From: a virus
Strand: one strand, 5' to 3'
Virus record (IMG/VR): IMGVR_UViG_3300030419_000605
Location: 1 to 29,854 of that record
Length of the DNA: 29,854 bases
Part shown: one piece after another, positions 1 through 7,268 of the stretch
How positions within the stretch are numbered: position 1 is the first letter of the stretch
Layout of the letters: each line of letters begins with the position of its first letter
The notes under the pieces: generated by a model
The model's input: the letters and a program-made list of their open reading frames with translations, nothing else
Told to the model about the DNA's origin: nothing
Database searches by the model: none
Made by a program: the position numbers and the translations under genes

Positions 1-43
1 GTTCTATTGTATTTTTTTCGTTGAATTTATATTCTTCTTCCAC
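1..43 (-). CDS. Possible start of a further minus-strand gene (partial)
   Basis: A GTG codon at 43-41 overlaps the TAG stop of the endonuclease I gene by one base, and the frame stays open to the left edge (about 14 codons, beginning VEEEYKFNEK). Such stop/start overlaps are the rule in this operon, so a translationally coupled downstream gene is plausible. Too little is visible to name a product. Confidence 0.35.
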   Translation of the reverse strand, partial: MEEEYKFNEKNTIE

Positions 44-468
44 TATTCTCTCCATTCTTTAGGTAAACTCTCGGTGCTATACCACCTGAATCCATTCTTT
101 GATGCCCATTCAGCGTGGCTTCTCTTTGTTCCATCTCTTCTCATCTTTGCATTAGGCATGGGTGCAGAAGGATTAGAGAATAAAAAGACTAGCTCACAAT
201 CATCTGGTAGTATCTCTTTAATCCATTTGTACTTGTTGTACTCTGCATAATCCCAAAACCTTCCTTTAGCCTCTAAGTATATTATCTTATCATCAAGTAC
301 TCTAATAAAATCTGGATGATACTTGTGTGGTATCGAATACTCTATGATTCCATTGTGGTGTTCCCAATTCTTTAGTTCTTCTTGATGTAGATCATACTCC
401 CATTTAGAATCGTATCCTTTAGGTAATCCTTTTTCTATTGGTCTTTTCTTTCTTGGTTTTCTTTTCAT
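43..468 (-). CDS. Endonuclease I (T7 gp3-like Holliday junction resolvase)
   Basis: A 141-residue protein of the T7 endonuclease I family. In T7 this enzyme cuts branched DNA (four-way junctions) during replication and packaging and helps degrade host DNA. The catalytic pattern E...D...ExK of this family is visible: E24 in SKWEYD, D53 in YHPDF and E66-A-K68 in EAKGR. The N-terminus is very basic (KRKPRKKR), fitting DNA binding. T7 gp3 is about 149 residues, so the length is normal. The gene is near the end of the leftward replication operon, after two small genes, and would be served by the promoter inside the upstream nuclease gene. The family call is firm; the in vivo role is inferred from T7. 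Confidence 0.9.
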   Translation of the reverse strand: MKRKPRKKRPIEKGLPKGYDSKWEYDLHQEELKNWEHHNGIIEYSIPHKYHPDFIRVLDDKIIYLEAKGRFWDYAEYNKYKWIKEILPDDCELVFLFSNPSAPMPNAKMRRDGTKRSHAEWASKNGFRWYSTESLPKEWRE

Positions 469-469
469 A

Positions 470-688
470 TCAATGTACAGTATCCTCTCCTTTAGGAGGT
501 CTTATATCGTTTTCTCTTATGATTAGTTCTGCTTTGATTAACTCTTCTAATCTTATTAATAGGATCTCGTCAAGCTCTTCTATCTCTGCTCCTGAGAATA
601 ACACACCACCTATTGATATTAAAAGTTCGTCTAGTTCTATTTTGTTTAAATCTAAAGTAAGCATACTTCCTTCTTTTTCTTTACCCAT
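470..688 (-). CDS. Small hypothetical protein
   Basis: I do not recognise this protein. It is acidic and leucine/isoleucine-rich (IEELDEILLIRLEELIKAE), which suggests amphipathic helices. The frame is open from 703, but the upstream starts have no ribosome binding site. I chose the ATG at 688, which overlaps the stop of the upstream gene by 8 bases and fits translational coupling. A third possible start lies at 664, behind a purine-rich AAGAAGGAAGT. It sits between a hypothetical gene and endonuclease I in the same operon. Confidence 0.6.
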   Translation of the reverse strand: MGKEKEGSMLTLDLNKIELDELLISIGGVLFSGAEIEELDEILLIRLEELIKAELIIRENDIRPPKGEDTVH

Positions 689-980
689 AAAAATCATAAC
701 CACTTGTGTTTGCTTTCTGTTCGTTGTCCAAGTCTTGTTTTAGTCTTTCAAAAGTTAGTTCAGGATTCCTTTTAACTCTTTTGTAAATCCATTTTAAAGA
801 GTACGCACTCAACATAAACTTTCTATTCAAATAAACATGAGTCTGTTCTGATAAATATTCTTCTAAATTATTTATGTTGATTTGTTTAGAATCTTCTTCA
901 TCAGGAATAATACTGCGCAACCATTCAACCAGTATTTGTCTACCTATTCTCCTTACTTCTTTAGCTCTTTTGCCATTCAT
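681..980 (-). CDS. Hypothetical protein, 99 aa
   Basis: Not recognised. The N-terminal part is basic (GKRAKEVRRIGRQ), and the middle and C-terminal parts read as alternating charged helices (LKWIYKRVKRNPELTFERLK). No membrane segment or cysteine motif is seen. Its start overlaps the end of the nuclease gene by 20 bases and its stop overlaps the next gene, so the three genes are probably translationally coupled. It is the first complete gene downstream of the consensus promoter at 1162-1190. Confidence 0.7.
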   Translation of the reverse strand: MNGKRAKEVRRIGRQILVEWLRSIIPDEEDSKQININNLEEYLSEQTHVYLNRKFMLSAYSLKWIYKRVKRNPELTFERLKQDLDNEQKANTSGYDFYG

Positions 981-1833
981 TTGTTATCTCTTGTACTCTT
1001 GGTTCTTTAACTACTGTCGTAAAAAATGCTAGATTTTTAGCGTACTTAAACACTCTCAAACCTTCTCCGTTGTTTGAGTCTTTATGGCAAGTGAGTTTGT
1101 GTCGGCAATAGACACATTGTTTAGGAAGCTTCATGTTCCCTGATGTTCCTTCTGGTATAGGATTATAGCACATTTCAGGAGGATTGTCAAGCTTTAATTC
1201 TCTTTTTAGTTTAGCGATCCTGTGTTTGATGTTTGGTTTATCCATTTCTTCTGGAATAAGTAGTGCCAGTTCTCCAGATTCTTTATTGATTGCTAAGAAA
1301 CCACCACCTGTTGTTCCTTCACTTGCTTCATATCCAGAGAGTTGCGCCATGTAACCAAACGGATCATCTTCAGGTAGTGTTCCGTTTCTAAATTTCTGGA
1401 AAGCAAAACCTGAAGTGGACTTAACATCAATCACTTCTCCATCTATAATACAGTCCATATGTCCAGTAACACCTGAAACCTTAACTTCTTTTTGTTCGCC
1501 AGTTACTTTGTGTCCTGCTAAACGAACCAACATAAGCACTACCTCTTCTAAGATATGCCCATAAAGAAACTTAATCTGTGTTGAGGGTTTCATAGGTAAT
1601 GGCTCATCTTCTGATTTAAAATCGTACCAGAGTTGACGATTAGGTTTACCTACATTAGACATTCTTAAAGTTTCTTTCTTTCTTTCGTATGGTTTTGACC
1701 ATTCAATAAGAATATTCTTCATGGCATTGCCAAATTCTTCAGCGTCTTGTTCTGATATGTCTAGTGCTTTGCCGTTACTAAGCCCATCAAGTTCTTTGTA
1801 GATGTCTTCTATTAATGTATTTAATTTTTTCAT
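961..1833 (-). CDS. PD-(D/E)XK exonuclease with Cas4/AddB-type cysteines
   Basis: A 290-residue RecB-family nuclease. The core is seen in order: a GHILEE helix around 92-97, GHMD at 124-127, IDVKS at 135-139 (D136 and K138 as the DxK pair), and a QLSGYEA helix at 164-170 (the QxxxY motif). The C-terminal part carries C222, C240, C243 and C249. The last three form CxxCx5C, the spacing known from Cas4 and AddB nucleases that bind a 4Fe-4S cluster. By position it would replace the T7 gp6 5'-3' exonuclease in recombination and host DNA breakdown; this is inferred. Its ATG overlaps the stop of the GIY-YIG gene (ATGA). A consensus promoter for the genes downstream is embedded in its coding sequence. 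Confidence 0.85.
   Translation of the reverse strand: MKKLNTLIEDIYKELDGLSNGKALDISEQDAEEFGNAMKNILIEWSKPYERKKETLRMSNVGKPNRQLWYDFKSEDEPLPMKPSTQIKFLYGHILEEVVLMLVRLAGHKVTGEQKEVKVSGVTGHMDCIIDGEVIDVKSTSGFAFQKFRNGTLPEDDPFGYMAQLSGYEASEGTTGGGFLAINKESGELALLIPEEMDKPNIKHRIAKLKRELKLDNPPEMCYNPIPEGTSGNMKLPKQCVYCRHKLTCHKDSNNGEGLRVFKYAKNLAFFTTVVKEPRVQEITNEWQKS
1162..1190 (-). promoter_or_regulatory. Consensus sigma70 promoter inside the nuclease gene
   Basis: Read on the minus strand: -35 TTGACA at 1190-1185, a 17-bp spacer, and -10 TATAAT at 1167-1162, with TG one base upstream of the -10 (extended -10). The expected start site is near 1155. It would feed the three or four genes down to the left edge, including endonuclease I. 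It lies wholly in coding sequence. Confidence 0.8.
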
Positions 1834-2336
1834 AATGTTACTGGTAGCCCTTCTATAATTTCTTGAGCAGTATTTCTATCTGTTTTAAACCATTCTCCGT
1901 TATGTTCTTTAACAATCTTTTTAAGTTTTCTCATAACTTTTGTTTCTGCTTTTCTTCTGTCTTTAAATTTTCTTGCGTATAATAAACGATAGTCTCTATG
2001 TGGACTGCTTGTTTGATAACCATTACATCTATCTTCTGCATCGACAGCCATACCAATCTTTAACCAACCATCAAAAGAAGGATTAGCTATTATATATACA
2101 TAACCTTCAGGTGTTTTTTCATATCCTTTTAAAGCTGAGAAAGCAGCGCCTTCAAATGTTTTATATCTTCCTGCTTTGTGTAAAGGATGAGACTTAGGTA
2201 TGTATTTCCCATTAACAAACATTCGTGTATTGTTTTTCTTTTCGTGAGAAGCTACTCTTCTTCTTCCGTCTGCTTGTCCAACGTACCACCATTCACCATC
2301 TTCAAATCTTATGTTTTTTGTTTTAGTGTGTTTCAC
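1830..2336 (-). CDS. GIY-YIG / T5orf172-type nuclease-like protein
   Basis: 168 residues. The C-terminal half (from about residue 78) follows the T5orf172 branch of the GIY-YIG superfamily: GYVYIIANP, then LKIGMAVD, an arginine helix (EDRCNGYQTSSPH), a conserved glutamate in RRKAETKV and a terminal GEWFKTD. The N-terminal 75 residues are basic with aromatic residues and may bind DNA. Family members include phage homing-type endonucleases and proteins of unknown role. It lies between polymerase and exonuclease genes, overlaps the polymerase stop by 14 bases and is stop/start coupled to the exonuclease. It therefore behaves as an integrated operon member, not as a recently inserted free-standing homing gene. 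Function is uncertain. Confidence 0.75.
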   Translation of the reverse strand: MKHTKTKNIRFEDGEWWYVGQADGRRRVASHEKKNNTRMFVNGKYIPKSHPLHKAGRYKTFEGAAFSALKGYEKTPEGYVYIIANPSFDGWLKIGMAVDAEDRCNGYQTSSPHRDYRLLYARKFKDRRKAETKVMRKLKKIVKEHNGEWFKTDRNTAQEIIEGLPVTL

Positions 2337-4062
2337 TCCAGTTATCTCCTATTTTATATTCGGCATCTAAAGGACACCTCATGTTATAATAATCTCCTGC
2401 ATCTTTGATTGCTTGGACTGCAAGAGAACCAAAATCTTTAGTGTGGTCTTTATTTACTTCGACTTGCCACTCGTCATGTATGTTAGCAACAAACTTATAA
2501 TCTAATTTGTTTGCTTTAGCTTTTTTATCTAGCATAATTAATGCGCGTTTCATTACGATAGCACCACCACCTTGAAGTAAACTATTCAAAGAAGCGTGTG
2601 TGTTTCTTATATGTATGCGCCTTCCATCAATTCCTTTTAAGTATCCTTTTGTTGATGCTTTCGTAACCCTATCTCGAAGAGTCTTAAATGTTGGCTGATT
2701 AGCAAAGAAGCGTTCTCTAAGTCTTGCTCCAGAATCTTTGCTTCCTCCAACCACTTGTCCAAGCTTTGTATCTCCTGCTCCGTACAAGAGTGCATAGATG
2801 AAAGTCTTTGCCTGATTTCTTGATTTAAGTCCTGCAATTTTTTGATTGCGGGAGTGTATGTCGCCATGTATAATTTCATTTGTAAATTCCTCGTCTTTCA
2901 TATAATGTGCTAACATTCGTAGCTCCAAACCTGAAGCGTCAATGCCTACTAATTTATGTCCTCTTGGTACAGTCCAACACTCTCTACACTCTATACCATA
3001 AGGAGTTTTAATTGATGGTACTTGAGCCATATTAGGATTCCTATGTGTCATTCGACCAGTAATTGTGCCGTTAGGTATAACAAACCCATGTACTCTTCCA
3101 TCATCTTCAACAAACTTTACCCAAGACTCTATCTGTGCAATTCTTTTTTGCAGAAGTAAGTACTCTGCTATAAGTTGAGCTTCAGGTATGTTCGTTATTT
3201 TATTTAGAACTTTCTCGTCAACGATAGGTTGACCAGTCGCTGTAAATTTCTTAGGTTTCCAACCAAAGTCTTGTAAGTATTCTCCGATCTGTTTCCTTGA
3301 GCCTAAATTAAAATCTTGTAGCTCTTGTCTCATAAAAGGTTCGTACTTTTTTGATTCAATAAGTTGTTCGTATTCTTTTACTCTTAGTCCTGACTTAGAT
3401 AATGTTCCGTCTTTCTTTAATTTAGGTACTACTTCTTTAATGTCAACCCATCTTGGTTTAAATACTTTGTGAACTTCTTCTTCGACTTCACTCATTCTTT
3501 TGTAAAGACTAGCAAGAAGTTTCTCTGCCTTTGGTTGATCAAACTCAAAACCATTTTGCTCTTGTTCTTTTAATATCAAACTAGAACCTTGCTCTAACTG
3601 AACACTCTCTTTAGAGAAACCCTTAGACTCTTGAACAAGTCTGTGGTAAACCTGTGTGTTAAGTTGAACATCTCTAACACAGTATTGCATCATCTCCTTA
3701 GAATAACATGAGTAATCTTCAAAGTCAATCTTATTATAATTAAGTTTATATCCCCACATTTCTAAACTATGCCCACCTTCTCTGACTGGATTAAACAACC
3801 TAGATAAAACTAGAGTATCTACAAGCTTCTTGTTCGCTAGATCAACACCAGTTAGTTTCTTTATAGAAGGAATGTCAAATCCTATGATGTTGTGTCCTAT
3901 AAGTTTATCTGCTGACTTCAATAACTCAAGCCCTGACTCTATTTGGTGAGGAGCAAACCGATAGATTTCGTTAGAATCAAGGTCTTGAGCTACGATACAC
4001 CACAGTTTTGTGGCTTTCAAATCGTCTGTTTCTATGTCAAATACTAAACTAAGCATAGTCAT
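2323..4062 (-). CDS. Family A DNA polymerase (T7 gp5-like)
   Basis: The replicative phage DNA polymerase, 579 residues from the ATG at 4062 (TTG at 4065 and ATG at 4056 are alternatives). The 3'-5' proofreading exonuclease domain shows FDIET (D9, E11), D63 in GFDIP and Y127xxxD131. The polymerase domain shows motif A VGIDASGLELR (D375), motif B/O-helix from R415 to G428 with K419, and motif C NIHDEW (H529, D530, E531). The O-helix position equivalent to E. coli Pol I F762 is tyrosine (Y423), as in T7 polymerase and many lytic phages. It is shorter than T7 gp5 (about 704). It overlaps the primase-helicase gene at its start and the GIY-YIG gene at its end. Confidence 0.96.
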   Translation of the reverse strand: MTMLSLVFDIETDDLKATKLWCIVAQDLDSNEIYRFAPHQIESGLELLKSADKLIGHNIIGFDIPSIKKLTGVDLANKKLVDTLVLSRLFNPVREGGHSLEMWGYKLNYNKIDFEDYSCYSKEMMQYCVRDVQLNTQVYHRLVQESKGFSKESVQLEQGSSLILKEQEQNGFEFDQPKAEKLLASLYKRMSEVEEEVHKVFKPRWVDIKEVVPKLKKDGTLSKSGLRVKEYEQLIESKKYEPFMRQELQDFNLGSRKQIGEYLQDFGWKPKKFTATGQPIVDEKVLNKITNIPEAQLIAEYLLLQKRIAQIESWVKFVEDDGRVHGFVIPNGTITGRMTHRNPNMAQVPSIKTPYGIECRECWTVPRGHKLVGIDASGLELRMLAHYMKDEEFTNEIIHGDIHSRNQKIAGLKSRNQAKTFIYALLYGAGDTKLGQVVGGSKDSGARLRERFFANQPTFKTLRDRVTKASTKGYLKGIDGRRIHIRNTHASLNSLLQGGGAIVMKRALIMLDKKAKANKLDYKFVANIHDEWQVEVNKDHTKDFGSLAVQAIKDAGDYYNMRCPLDAEYKIGDNWSETH

Positions 4063-5767
4063 CAAACTCTATGTCGTTGTTATCATCTTCATAATCTTCA
4101 GAAGGTATTTCGTTTAACCTTCCAGTTTCTCTGTCGTAAAGTAATCTACTAGCCAAACCTACATCTCCAGTGTATCTTGACTTTAATACTCTCAACTGTG
4201 TTGTGTTTGATTCGTTGGGATCATCGGATTGTTGGTTTCTCTCCAAGGCTATGACGCAATCGGATAATTGCGCTATGCTTTGCGAACCTCTCAAGTGACT
4301 TAGGTTCACTTGTATTCCGTTCTCGTGTCCTTTGTTACCATCAACTCTTCTCAAGTGAGACACCAACACTAAACCTGCGCCTGTTTCTTCTACGATAGAT
4401 CTTAACCTAGTCATTATAGAATCAATAGCTCTTCGTTCATCTCCGTCATGGACTGCGCTAACCAACATATGAAGATGATCAACCACTACCCACTTACATC
4501 CGCAACCTACAATCATGTATCTTAACTTAGAGAAGATCTCGTCAATAGAGTTAGTGCCAAAGTGCGCATGAATCCATACACGATTCTCATTCTCTCCGTT
4601 ATAGAGTATGTCAAAGTACTTATCAATCTCTTCTTGTGAAAACTTCTCTAGTTCTTGGTCGATATACAATCTAGCATTCGCCTCTATAGATAAGATACCG
4701 CTTATTGTTCTGTTAGGATCTTCCTCTAGTGCAATGATACCTACATTATCGTCTGTCTCTTTTATTAGCCAGTGTTCTAGTTCTCTAGTTACACTTGATT
4801 TACCCAAACCAGTTCCACCTGTAAAGGTGACAAGTTCTCCTTGTCTCAAGCCATAGAGTTTCTTGTTCAAACCTTTAAAAGGATAAGGAACACTTTTCTT
4901 TTTCTCGCGATTAAGAAACTTCAGTTTATAATCTGATACATTAATAACACCAGCAGGTGTATAAGTCTTAGCTGACCACCATGCTTGACTAAAAGCATTT
5001 GCTTTGTTTGCAACTAACATCTCATTAGGATCGTTGAACTGTTCTGGTAATGTCATTATCCTAGCTTTGCTTGGAGTAAACAGCCTAGCTACTTTTTGTG
5101 ACGCTTGTTTACCTGCTTTGTCATTATCAAAACAAATGACAATGTTATCAAAGGATTCTAAAAACTCTAGGCTTTCTTTGACATCTTTGACTGCGCCTGA
5201 AGCACCTCGTTTAATAGACACGACTGCCCATTTAGAACCAAGCATTTCGTAACCTGCCATAGCATCACACTCTCCTTCAACAAGTGTAATGTACTTACCA
5301 CCTTTACTAAACAATTGCTCTCCGAAAAGTCCAGTATCTGAGAAAGAACCTGTGATGTTGAAGTTCTTTGAAACTCCGTCATGGCTTTTGTACCTTACTT
5401 TGGTAGCAACCATTTGATTACCTGAGTAGTAAGGGTATATGTGGTCGCCAGTATTCTCGACAACCTTTACTCCGTACTTCATGGCTGTTGCTTTAGATAT
5501 TCTTCTGTCAGTTAAGTCTTTGAATATTCCGTTGGAAGGAACGCTTAACTTATTTCTGTGATCTTTTATTTTAGATACAGTAGGTGTTGTTGTTGTTCTC
5601 TCTAATCCTTGAGACTCACAAGCCTTGTCATAGTCATGGAAATGTTTGTCGCAACTAAAACAGTGCGCTGAACCATCTTTGTTCTTTGATACTGGATCTG
5701 ATCCACCACACTCAGGACAAGGTAGTTTGTATTCATCCCAATTTGATCCTTCATGATCTGTCATCAT
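4049..5767 (-). CDS. Fused DNA primase-helicase (T7 gp4-like)
   Basis: A 572-residue bifunctional enzyme that would unwind the fork and make RNA primers for the neighbouring polymerase. An N-terminal zinc ribbon has C17, C20, C36 and C39. The TOPRIM fold has VEGECDA (E164) and CFDND (D214, D216). The C-terminal RecA-like ring helicase has Walker A GGTGLGKSS at 317-325, Walker B VVVDHLHML with D430, and SHLRR at 470-474 as sensor/arginine residues. All domains are intact. The start at 5767 is preceded by AAGGAG with 8-bp spacing. A 133-bp leader (5768-5900) separates it from the gene upstream; it can form a small hairpin with GGTAG/CTACC arms, but I see no promoter there. Confidence 0.96.
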   Translation of the reverse strand: MMTDHEGSNWDEYKLPCPECGGSDPVSKNKDGSAHCFSCDKHFHDYDKACESQGLERTTTTPTVSKIKDHRNKLSVPSNGIFKDLTDRRISKATAMKYGVKVVENTGDHIYPYYSGNQMVATKVRYKSHDGVSKNFNITGSFSDTGLFGEQLFSKGGKYITLVEGECDAMAGYEMLGSKWAVVSIKRGASGAVKDVKESLEFLESFDNIVICFDNDKAGKQASQKVARLFTPSKARIMTLPEQFNDPNEMLVANKANAFSQAWWSAKTYTPAGVINVSDYKLKFLNREKKKSVPYPFKGLNKKLYGLRQGELVTFTGGTGLGKSSVTRELEHWLIKETDDNVGIIALEEDPNRTISGILSIEANARLYIDQELEKFSQEEIDKYFDILYNGENENRVWIHAHFGTNSIDEIFSKLRYMIVGCGCKWVVVDHLHMLVSAVHDGDERRAIDSIMTRLRSIVEETGAGLVLVSHLRRVDGNKGHENGIQVNLSHLRGSQSIAQLSDCVIALERNQQSDDPNESNTTQLRVLKSRYTGDVGLASRLLYDRETGRLNEIPSEDYEDDNNDIEFDDYA

Positions 5768-5900
5768 TTGTTTTGCTCCTTCTCGTTATTAAAATCTGTG
5801 GTAGTTTTGTTATGCAGAGCTACCAAACTGCTAGATAAAGCGTTGTTCTTAGGATTTATACTTTAAATGCTATCCTCTTTTCCGCATACTTTATCTTTAA

Positions 5901-6197
5901 TTAATCCTCTTCAGGAGGAAAATCGCCAGTCTCTTCGATGTCAACATCTTCTTCGCTATCGTCTGAGCTTGTTTCTTCAGAAGAACCTTCGTTGTTCACA
6001 ATATCTACAATCCGACCAGAAAAGAAATTGATACCTGCTTGTAGTTCTTCTAAGTCTAGTACAAGGTTCGCTTTCTTTTGGTTGAGCCTTTGAAGTCTGC
6101 CAAATATTCCTTTAGCCTCGTCTGGTAGATCATCTACTGAGATTTGAACATCATCAATAGTGATGTAAGGCATATTCATTTCTTCTTCGTTATTCAT
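5901..6197 (-). CDS. Acidic small protein, 98 aa
   Basis: Not recognised. A central helical stretch (GIFGRLQRLNQKKANLVLDLEELQ) looks like a coiled coil. It is followed by a strongly acidic, disordered tail of about 35 residues rich in E, D and S, ending FPPEED. Acidic tails of this kind recall SSB-interacting or DNA-mimic proteins. Its place between SSB and primase-helicase suggests a replication accessory role, which is inference. The start at 6197 follows AAAGGATAT; a second ATG at residue 8 is possible. Confidence 0.75.
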   Translation of the reverse strand: MNNEEEMNMPYITIDDVQISVDDLPDEAKGIFGRLQRLNQKKANLVLDLEELQAGINFFSGRIVDIVNNEGSSEETSSDDSEEDVDIEETGDFPPEED

Positions 6198-6209
6198 TTT
6201 TATATCCTT

Positions 6210-6230
6210 TTATTATTATTATTATTATTA
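6210..6230. repeat. TTA trinucleotide run (7 copies)
   Basis: Seven perfect TTA units lie between the SSB gene and the next gene. The last unit is the SSB stop codon (TAA on the minus strand). It is a simple-sequence tract likely to vary in length between strains. Confidence 0.9.
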
Positions 6231-6692
6231 AAATTCTTCGCTGTCATCAAAGTCGCCACTAAGACCGTCATATTCAACAAGGTCAATGATTTTTACTTTG
6301 ACTAGATCAAGTCCTTGAAAGCGACCAAACTGATTCTCAACTTCCCACTCTCTGTATTTAACTAATACTCTTGAGCCATTACCTACAGTTAGATCAACTT
6401 GCTCTCCATTAGAATCAAAGAGTTTTGGTTTAACATTAGGTGTTCCGTCTTTACGACTTACTTTTCTTTTAATCATAACGGCTCTACCTTCGTAAGCATT
6501 AGAAGTCTTTGGGCTTCCGTCTTTTTTCTTAGCTGTTCCGTTAATGGTAGGGAATCCGTCTGCTTCTAAAGCATCTGCTACTGCATCATCAACGACCAGT
6601 TCAATCTGATAAACTGGTTCAAAGGTAGTGCTAGGAACAGTAATGTTTGCCCAATAAGCAATTCCTTCTACTGTTTTAATACTGTTATCCAT
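6228..6692 (-). CDS. Single-stranded DNA-binding protein (T7 gp2.5-like)
   Basis: 154 residues: a beta-rich OB-type body with a basic central part (TAKKKDGSPK, IKRKVSRKDG) and a C-terminal acidic tail DFDDSEEF ending in an aromatic residue. In T7 gp2.5 and bacterial SSB, such a tail recruits polymerase, helicase and nucleases. Its position just ahead of primase-helicase and polymerase fits the role of protecting single-stranded DNA at the fork. It has its own perfect-consensus promoter about 60 bp upstream, and a second one further upstream behind the candidate RNA. The SSB role rests on tail, composition and context; I do not see a diagnostic motif. Confidence 0.8.
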   Translation of the reverse strand: MDNSIKTVEGIAYWANITVPSTTFEPVYQIELVVDDAVADALEADGFPTINGTAKKKDGSPKTSNAYEGRAVMIKRKVSRKDGTPNVKPKLFDSNGEQVDLTVGNGSRVLVKYREWEVENQFGRFQGLDLVKVKIIDLVEYDGLSGDFDDSEEF

Positions 6693-6748
6693 AATTATAT
6701 ATTTACCTCTCTCTTTTATTTGTTTTAAGTTATAATAGATTAAGCGAC

Positions 6749-6777
6749 ATTATACCACATCTTGATACAAATGTCAA
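6749..6777 (-). promoter_or_regulatory. Consensus sigma70 promoter of the SSB operon
   Basis: On the minus strand, TTGACA at 6777-6772, a 17-bp spacer and TATAAT at 6754-6749, with a TGG extended -10 immediately before it. The expected start is near 6742, giving SSB a leader of about 50 nt. It lies just beyond the 3' end of the structured RNA candidate. Confidence 0.88.
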
Positions 6778-6794
6778 GTCTTTTTTTAAAGGTG

Positions 6795-6961
6795 GGATAA
6801 TAATAAAGGTATTGGTTTTTTGCGAATCATTAGAAAAACCAAAAAGAAAAACTAATCTGTTCAGGACAGCGCGGATCTTACCTCTATTTTGATGAGCAAA
6901 ACTAAGAAAGAATGTAGCAAGATTCCGCAGATTCTTTGTTATTGTTCTTTTATTATTATCC
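6795..6961 (-). ncRNA. Candidate structured non-coding RNA or SSB leader element, about 167 nt
   Basis: It starts at the predicted transcription start of a perfect promoter (7 nt after the -10). The first 13 nt (GGATAATAATAAA, 6961-6949) are exactly complementary to the last 13 nt (6807-6795), closing the whole element. Inside are P2, GCGGAATCTTGC with GTAAGATCCGC (11 pairs, one bulged A); P3 nested in it, TTTTG/CAAAA with a CTCAT loop; P4, CTGT/ACAG; and P5, TTGGTTTTT/AAAAACCAA (9 pairs). The P5 loop GATTCGCA can also pair with the 5' arm of P2 (TGCGGAATC, one bulge), so a pseudoknot or switch is possible. There is no clear terminator behind it, so it could be a free RNA after processing or the 5' leader of SSB mRNA. 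An open 77-codon frame across it has no ribosome binding site and runs through the next promoter. Confidence 0.6.
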
Positions 6962-6968
6962 ATTTATT

Positions 6969-6997
6969 ATTATAAGTCTTTATTAAGTTCTTGTCAA
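6969..6997 (-). promoter_or_regulatory. Consensus sigma70 promoter of the structured RNA
   Basis: On the minus strand, TTGACA at 6997-6992, a 17-bp spacer and TATAAT at 6974-6969. The predicted start is at 6961/6962, exactly where the closing stem of the RNA candidate begins. Confidence 0.88.
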
Positions 6998-7006
6998 GTG
7001 TTAATT

Positions 7007-7243
7007 TTACTTTCTTTGTGTATAATCAAAGTGATAAACCTTTGGGTTATCTAAACCATTAACAATCTTTATTCTACCTAATCCATGCATCTTAAACTTA
7101 GCCTTATTAAGTAATTCATAATCATTATTATTATTTAGTCTAATAACTAAGGACATATCTTTAAACTGTCTTAGATAATCTCTAGCTGTTTCTATATCTT
7201 TTAAGTTTAGGTTTAGTCCAGTCCAATTATAATTATCATTCAT
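7007..7243 (-). CDS. Hypothetical protein, 78 aa
   Basis: Not recognised. Asparagine-rich in the middle (RLNNNNDYELLNKAKFKMHGLGRIKIVNG), mixed alpha/beta, no cysteine or membrane segment. The start has a good AAAGGAG site upstream. It is the last gene of the small-gene cluster before the RNA/SSB region, and a weaker promoter-like sequence lies just upstream (7269-7297). Confidence 0.7.
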   Translation of the reverse strand: MNDNYNWTGLNLNLKDIETARDYLRQFKDMSLVIRLNNNNDYELLNKAKFKMHGLGRIKIVNGLDNPKVYHFDYTQRK

Positions 7244-7268
7244 TTGTTTTACTCCTTTGTGAAGTTAG

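Noticed and set aside
438-743. 101-codon plus-strand frame opposite the endonuclease I region
   Set aside because: Serine- and phenylalanine-rich antisense shadow of minus-strand genes with coherent overlaps; no ribosome binding site.
6730-6963. 77-codon minus-strand frame upstream of SSB
   Set aside because: Its ATG lies at the predicted transcription start without a ribosome binding site. The frame runs through the RNA stems and through the second consensus promoter, and the product looks random. A leaderless gene cannot be fully excluded, since the terminase small subunit is nearly leaderless.
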